A DNA stretch of 64,000 nt from Dryocola clanedunensis (GTDB lineage Bacteria > Pseudomonadota > Gammaproteobacteria > Enterobacterales > Enterobacteriaceae), in assembly GCF_025215155.1 (NCBI RefSeq), contig NZ_JALHAM010000114.1; one strand, given 5' to 3'. This document shows positions 61,151-64,000 of the stretch, piece after piece. The position numbers were made by a program, and so were the translations under genes. Position 1 is the stretch's first letter. Every line of letters begins with the position of its first letter. The notes beneath the pieces are model-generated. The model ran no database searches, was not told the DNA's origin, and was given only the letters and a program-made list of their open reading frames with translations.

Positions 61151-62473
61151 ATGTCATACAAAGCACTAACGGCATTTATCGTTAGTTTTATTGCCGGGCG
61201 ACGGCAAACGAAGCTTGATGCATTCGATAAAGATGCCCAAAAACGGCTGGGTTCTGCCGATGCTAAGCTGCAAAGTGAAATTTTGCAGGAACGCAGGGAG
61301 CTGGAGCTGCGGTATGAAACGCGGGCCTGGCTAACGGATGCCGCGCGTCGCGCCGGGCAAATTAATCTGGTGACGCATGCCGCGAAATTCACGCATGGTG
61401 ATGCCAAAAACAGCAGTTTTTTCAGCGAAGCGACGGTATCTGAAGGCTACTTGTCTACCTCATCGCTTAGCAAACCCGCCGTTGATGCCGTTGGCAATGC
61501 CGCGGCTCAGGACGTTGCCAAACTGCTGCAAAGCGAAGTTGAGGGTGATTCTCTGCTGGCCTGTTTACAGCGGCAGGATCCCGCTCCTTTTGCGCCGCTT
61601 GCTGAAAACGATCGGCAGTTAAACGACTGGCTCGCTGGTTTTTCAGAAGCGCTCAAATCCAAAGAGCTGGCCTCCCACAAGCTCGCCAAACAGATCTATT
61701 TTCCGGTTGCCGACGGCTATCATCTGCTGAACCCACTTTTTTCCTCATCGTTAGCCCATGCGCTGCATCAGCGTCTGGTGGCTTTCCGCTTTAGCGATGA
61801 GAGTAAAGCGGCCTGGAAAGCACGTAAAGATGGCCAATGGCATCCGCAGCCGCTGGTCATTTTTCCTAAAACAGCAGTGATGAATTTCGGCGGCACCAAA
61901 CCCCAGAATATTTCTGCTTTAAACAGCACGCGCGGCGGGCGCACATGGTTGCTGTCGTCGATGCCTCCGACATGGAAAACACAGCACAACCCTCCTTACG
62001 CCAGGAAAACATTTTTTGGGCCAGGCCCCTTCGAATCTGCCACGCGGGATATCCGCCGCCGCCTTATCAGCCTGCTTATCAAATCTGAAGAAGCTAATAA
62101 CCATGCTATCCGCCGCGTCTGCGATCGCTTAGTTGATGAAATCATCGATGTGCTGTTTAGCCAGGCGGCTGGTCTTCAGCGCCCTGAATGGTCCTGCTGG
62201 ACACAGAATGACGAATGCCAGCTTAAACCTTTGCAGCAATTATGGCTGGACCCGTGGCGTGCGCAGAGCGATGAAGCGTTTCGTCTTGAGCGTGAGAAAG
62301 AAGACTGGCAGGCCGCATTAGCGGAGGATTTTGCGCTGTGGCTAAACGGCCATCTGCGACGCGGTGAATTAAACGTTGGCAAAGTCGAGCTTGGGGAGTG
62401 GCAAAGTAAACCCCTGTTCCGTCGTCGCCTGCGTGAAATGGAGCAGACCATCAGGAGCTATCGCCATGAGTAA
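61151..62473 (+). CDS. csy1: Csy1 / Cas8f, large subunit of the type I-F effector
   Basis: Csy1 (Cas8f) with Csy2 caps the 5' end of the crRNA and reads the CC PAM. The 440-residue protein has the usual length. Recognisable segments are KLQSEILQERRELELRYETRAWLTDAARRAGQINLVTHAAKFTHGDAK and NFGGTKPQNISALNSTRGGRTWLLSSMPP. It starts 20 bases after cas2-3 and overlaps csy2 by eight bases. Confidence 0.95.
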   Translation: MSYKALTAFIVSFIAGRRQTKLDAFDKDAQKRLGSADAKLQSEILQERRELELRYETRAWLTDAARRAGQINLVTHAAKFTHGDAKNSSFFSEATVSEGYLSTSSLSKPAVDAVGNAAAQDVAKLLQSEVEGDSLLACLQRQDPAPFAPLAENDRQLNDWLAGFSEALKSKELASHKLAKQIYFPVADGYHLLNPLFSSSLAHALHQRLVAFRFSDESKAAWKARKDGQWHPQPLVIFPKTAVMNFGGTKPQNISALNSTRGGRTWLLSSMPPTWKTQHNPPYARKTFFGPGPFESATRDIRRRLISLLIKSEEANNHAIRRVCDRLVDEIIDVLFSQAAGLQRPEWSCWTQNDECQLKPLQQLWLDPWRAQSDEAFRLEREKEDWQAALAEDFALWLNGHLRRGELNVGKVELGEWQSKPLFRRRLREMEQTIRSYRHE

Positions 62474-63398
62474 TATCATTATCTTACCCTGGCTGGAGGT
62501 GGAAAACGCTAGCGCCGTGGCGGGGCTGACGTGGGGCTTTCCCTCAATCACTCATTTCCTGGGCTATACGCATGCCCTGTCACGCAAACTCCAGCTTAGC
62601 CATGGGCTGCGGCTGGAAGGCTGCGGGGTAATCTGCCACCGCCATCAGGCTCATGCCTACTCTTCCGGGCGAGATTACCAGTTTGCTTTAACTCGAAATC
62701 CCCTCACCAGAGAAGGGAAAACGGCGTCGTTTAATGAAGAAGGACGAATACACCTGACCGTTTCGCTGGTCATGGAGTGTCACGGTGAAATTGCCAACGG
62801 CGATATTGGCATTGGTGATTTGCAGGCGCATCTGCAAACGCTTTGTCAGACACAGAAGCTGGCCGGGGGATCTATTACCCGTTTGCGAAATGTTCGGGTT
62901 TGCAGCCACGAGAAATTTAAAGACCATCTCTTTGGCCTGATGCCCGGCTTTGCGCTGCTGGATCGTTCTGACTGGCTTGCTGAACATTATCAGGCGCTCA
63001 AAGCGCACGACCCTGAAACGGAAATGATGGATGCCTGGCTCGACTTCGCGGCGCTGAAGTTCGCGGCGGCAGCCGAGGGTGAACACGCCACGGGGCAGGT
63101 GGACTGGTCCTGGCAGAGAAAACCACGACCGGGTTATCTGGTGCCGCTGATGACCGGCTGGCAGCGTATTTCTCCGCTTTATGCACCGGGGCAGGTAATC
63201 AACACGCGCGATAGCGAGACGCCGTTCTGCTTTGCTGAAGCTGTTTATGGGGCAGGCGAGTGGGTCGGCGCGCATCGCATTAAACAGGCTGACGAATTGT
63301 TCTGGCGTTATCGCACCACCGATACCGGCTACTACTGCCGTGGGCAGGCTACGCCCGAAGACGACAACGAAGAAGTAGATTATTTCGATACATTTTGA
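62466..63398 (+). CDS. csy2: Csy2 / Cas5f
   Basis: Csy2 (Cas5f) pairs with Csy1 and holds the 5' handle of the crRNA. From the ATG inside the csy1 end it has 310 residues: MSNIIILPWLEVENASAVAGLTWGFPSITHFLGYTHAL, with the family's later SSGRDYQFALTRNPL and VPLMTGWQRISPLY. A longer frame starting 90 bases upstream is inside csy1 and is not used. Confidence 0.95.
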   Translation: MSNIIILPWLEVENASAVAGLTWGFPSITHFLGYTHALSRKLQLSHGLRLEGCGVICHRHQAHAYSSGRDYQFALTRNPLTREGKTASFNEEGRIHLTVSLVMECHGEIANGDIGIGDLQAHLQTLCQTQKLAGGSITRLRNVRVCSHEKFKDHLFGLMPGFALLDRSDWLAEHYQALKAHDPETEMMDAWLDFAALKFAAAAEGEHATGQVDWSWQRKPRPGYLVPLMTGWQRISPLYAPGQVINTRDSETPFCFAEAVYGAGEWVGAHRIKQADELFWRYRTTDTGYYCRGQATPEDDNEEVDYFDTF

Positions 63399-63409
63399 GG
63401 GATCACATC

Positions 63410-64000
63410 ATGGCTAAAACGACTGGTATTAAAACCGCCTCTGTACTCGCTTTTGAACGCAAGCTGGCGAATTCAGATGCGGTCATGTTCGCTGGAAACT
63501 GGGATGGAACTGAGTGGGCACCTGTTCGCATCCAGGAGAAAGCGGTGCGCGGAACTATCTCTAACCGTCTGAAGAACGCGCTGGTGAGCGATCCGGCAAA
63601 GCTGGATGCTGAGATCCAGAAAGCCAACCTGCAACGCGTTGACGTTGCGGCGCTGCCTGCGGATGCAGACACATTAAAAATGACGTTTACCCTGCGGGTT
63701 CTCGGGAACCTTTCAACACCGTCGGTCTGCAACGACAAGCTTTATCAGGACACTTTGCAGGGGGTTATTGAGGGATACATCCAGGAATATGGATTTAACG
63801 AACTGGCACGGCGTTATGCCACCAATCTGGCAAACGGGCGCTTCCTGTGGCGCAATCGCGTCGGGGCTGAACATATTAAGGTCGCGGTTAGTCATGACAA
63901 AGGCGACTGGAAATTCAACGCGCACGATTTCTCTTTGCGGGAGTTTGATGAGCAATCCGAAGATATTAAGGCGCTGGCAGCGGTCATAGAGAGCGGGCTG
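63410..64000 (+). CDS. csy3: Csy3 / Cas7f, backbone subunit (3' end missing)
   Basis: The frame opens with ATG GCT AAA ACG ACT, 12 bases after csy2, and is still open at the last base: 197 codons are seen of about 340 expected. The sequence fits Csy3, six copies of which form the crRNA-binding backbone: KTASVLAFERKLANSDAVMF, RGTISNRLKNAL, RVLGNLSTPSVCND and the characteristic NLANGRFLWRNRVGAE. Csy4/Cas6f should follow outside the window. Confidence 0.95.
   Translation, partial: MAKTTGIKTASVLAFERKLANSDAVMFAGNWDGTEWAPVRIQEKAVRGTISNRLKNALVSDPAKLDAEIQKANLQRVDVAALPADADTLKMTFTLRVLGNLSTPSVCNDKLYQDTLQGVIEGYIQEYGFNELARRYATNLANGRFLWRNRVGAEHIKVAVSHDKGDWKFNAHDFSLREFDEQSEDIKALAAVIESGL

Overview
The window is chromosomal DNA from a member of the Enterobacteriaceae, most like Enterobacter and close relatives. 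Gene content, protein lengths and recalled sequences of selU, purEK, lpxH, ppiB, cysS, ahpCF, gdhA, the ent/fep cluster, cstA, ilvBN, osmC and lldRD match E. coli K-12 closely, but the gene order is rearranged. Genus and species cannot be fixed from the sequence alone. Comparisons with E. coli come from knowledge of those proteins, not from a search.

Layout. 1-2.7 kb: C-terminal part of a large Ig-repeat (invasin/intimin-type) surface protein. 2.8-8.5 kb: housekeeping block selU, purEK (with a PurR operator), lpxH, ppiB, cysS. 8.7-10.9 kb: peroxide defence, ahpCF. 11-16.6 kb: an opgB-type gene in an unusual place, a DUF1120 secreted protein in AT-rich DNA, the aminotransferase gene ybdL, and a DUF4156 lipoprotein gene stopped by a nonsense codon. 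16.9-18.2 kb: gdhA. 18.3-40.8 kb: the complete enterobactin locus (entD, fepA, fes, ybdZ, entF, fepCGD, entS, fepB, entCEBAH) with three divergent Fur-box promoter regions. The slot that holds fepE in E. coli instead carries a small island: a DUF1870 gene, a trimeric autotransporter adhesin with unusual HLD repeats, a ribbon-helix-helix-like regulator, and an HTH-like protein with a highly charged tail.

41-45.8 kb: cstA-ybdD (pyruvate/peptide uptake) and ivbL-ilvBN (acetolactate synthase I with its attenuator). 46-48.1 kb: a VapBC pair whose antitoxin is frameshifted, osmC, and a HigB/HigA-like pair. 48.2-50.3 kb: lldD-lldR with two identical LldR operators but no lldP. 50.4-54.4 kb: a PepSY membrane protein with a DUF2946 partner, a cupin gene divergent from a LysR regulator, and an unrecognised small gene preceded by a phage C4/P4-type antisense RNA-like structure.

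54.9-64 kb: a type I-F CRISPR-Cas locus. The array has 31 repeats and 30 spacers and reads towards cas1, cas2-3, cas8f, cas5f and cas7f; cas7f runs off the window, and cas6f and any second array must lie beyond. One spacer encodes, on its complementary strand, the Walker-B peptide of the replication initiator DnaA.

REP-type palindromes related to GTAGGNNGGATAAGCG...CATCC occur at nine places, mostly at 3' ends of genes. No tRNA, rRNA, insertion sequence or complete prophage was seen.
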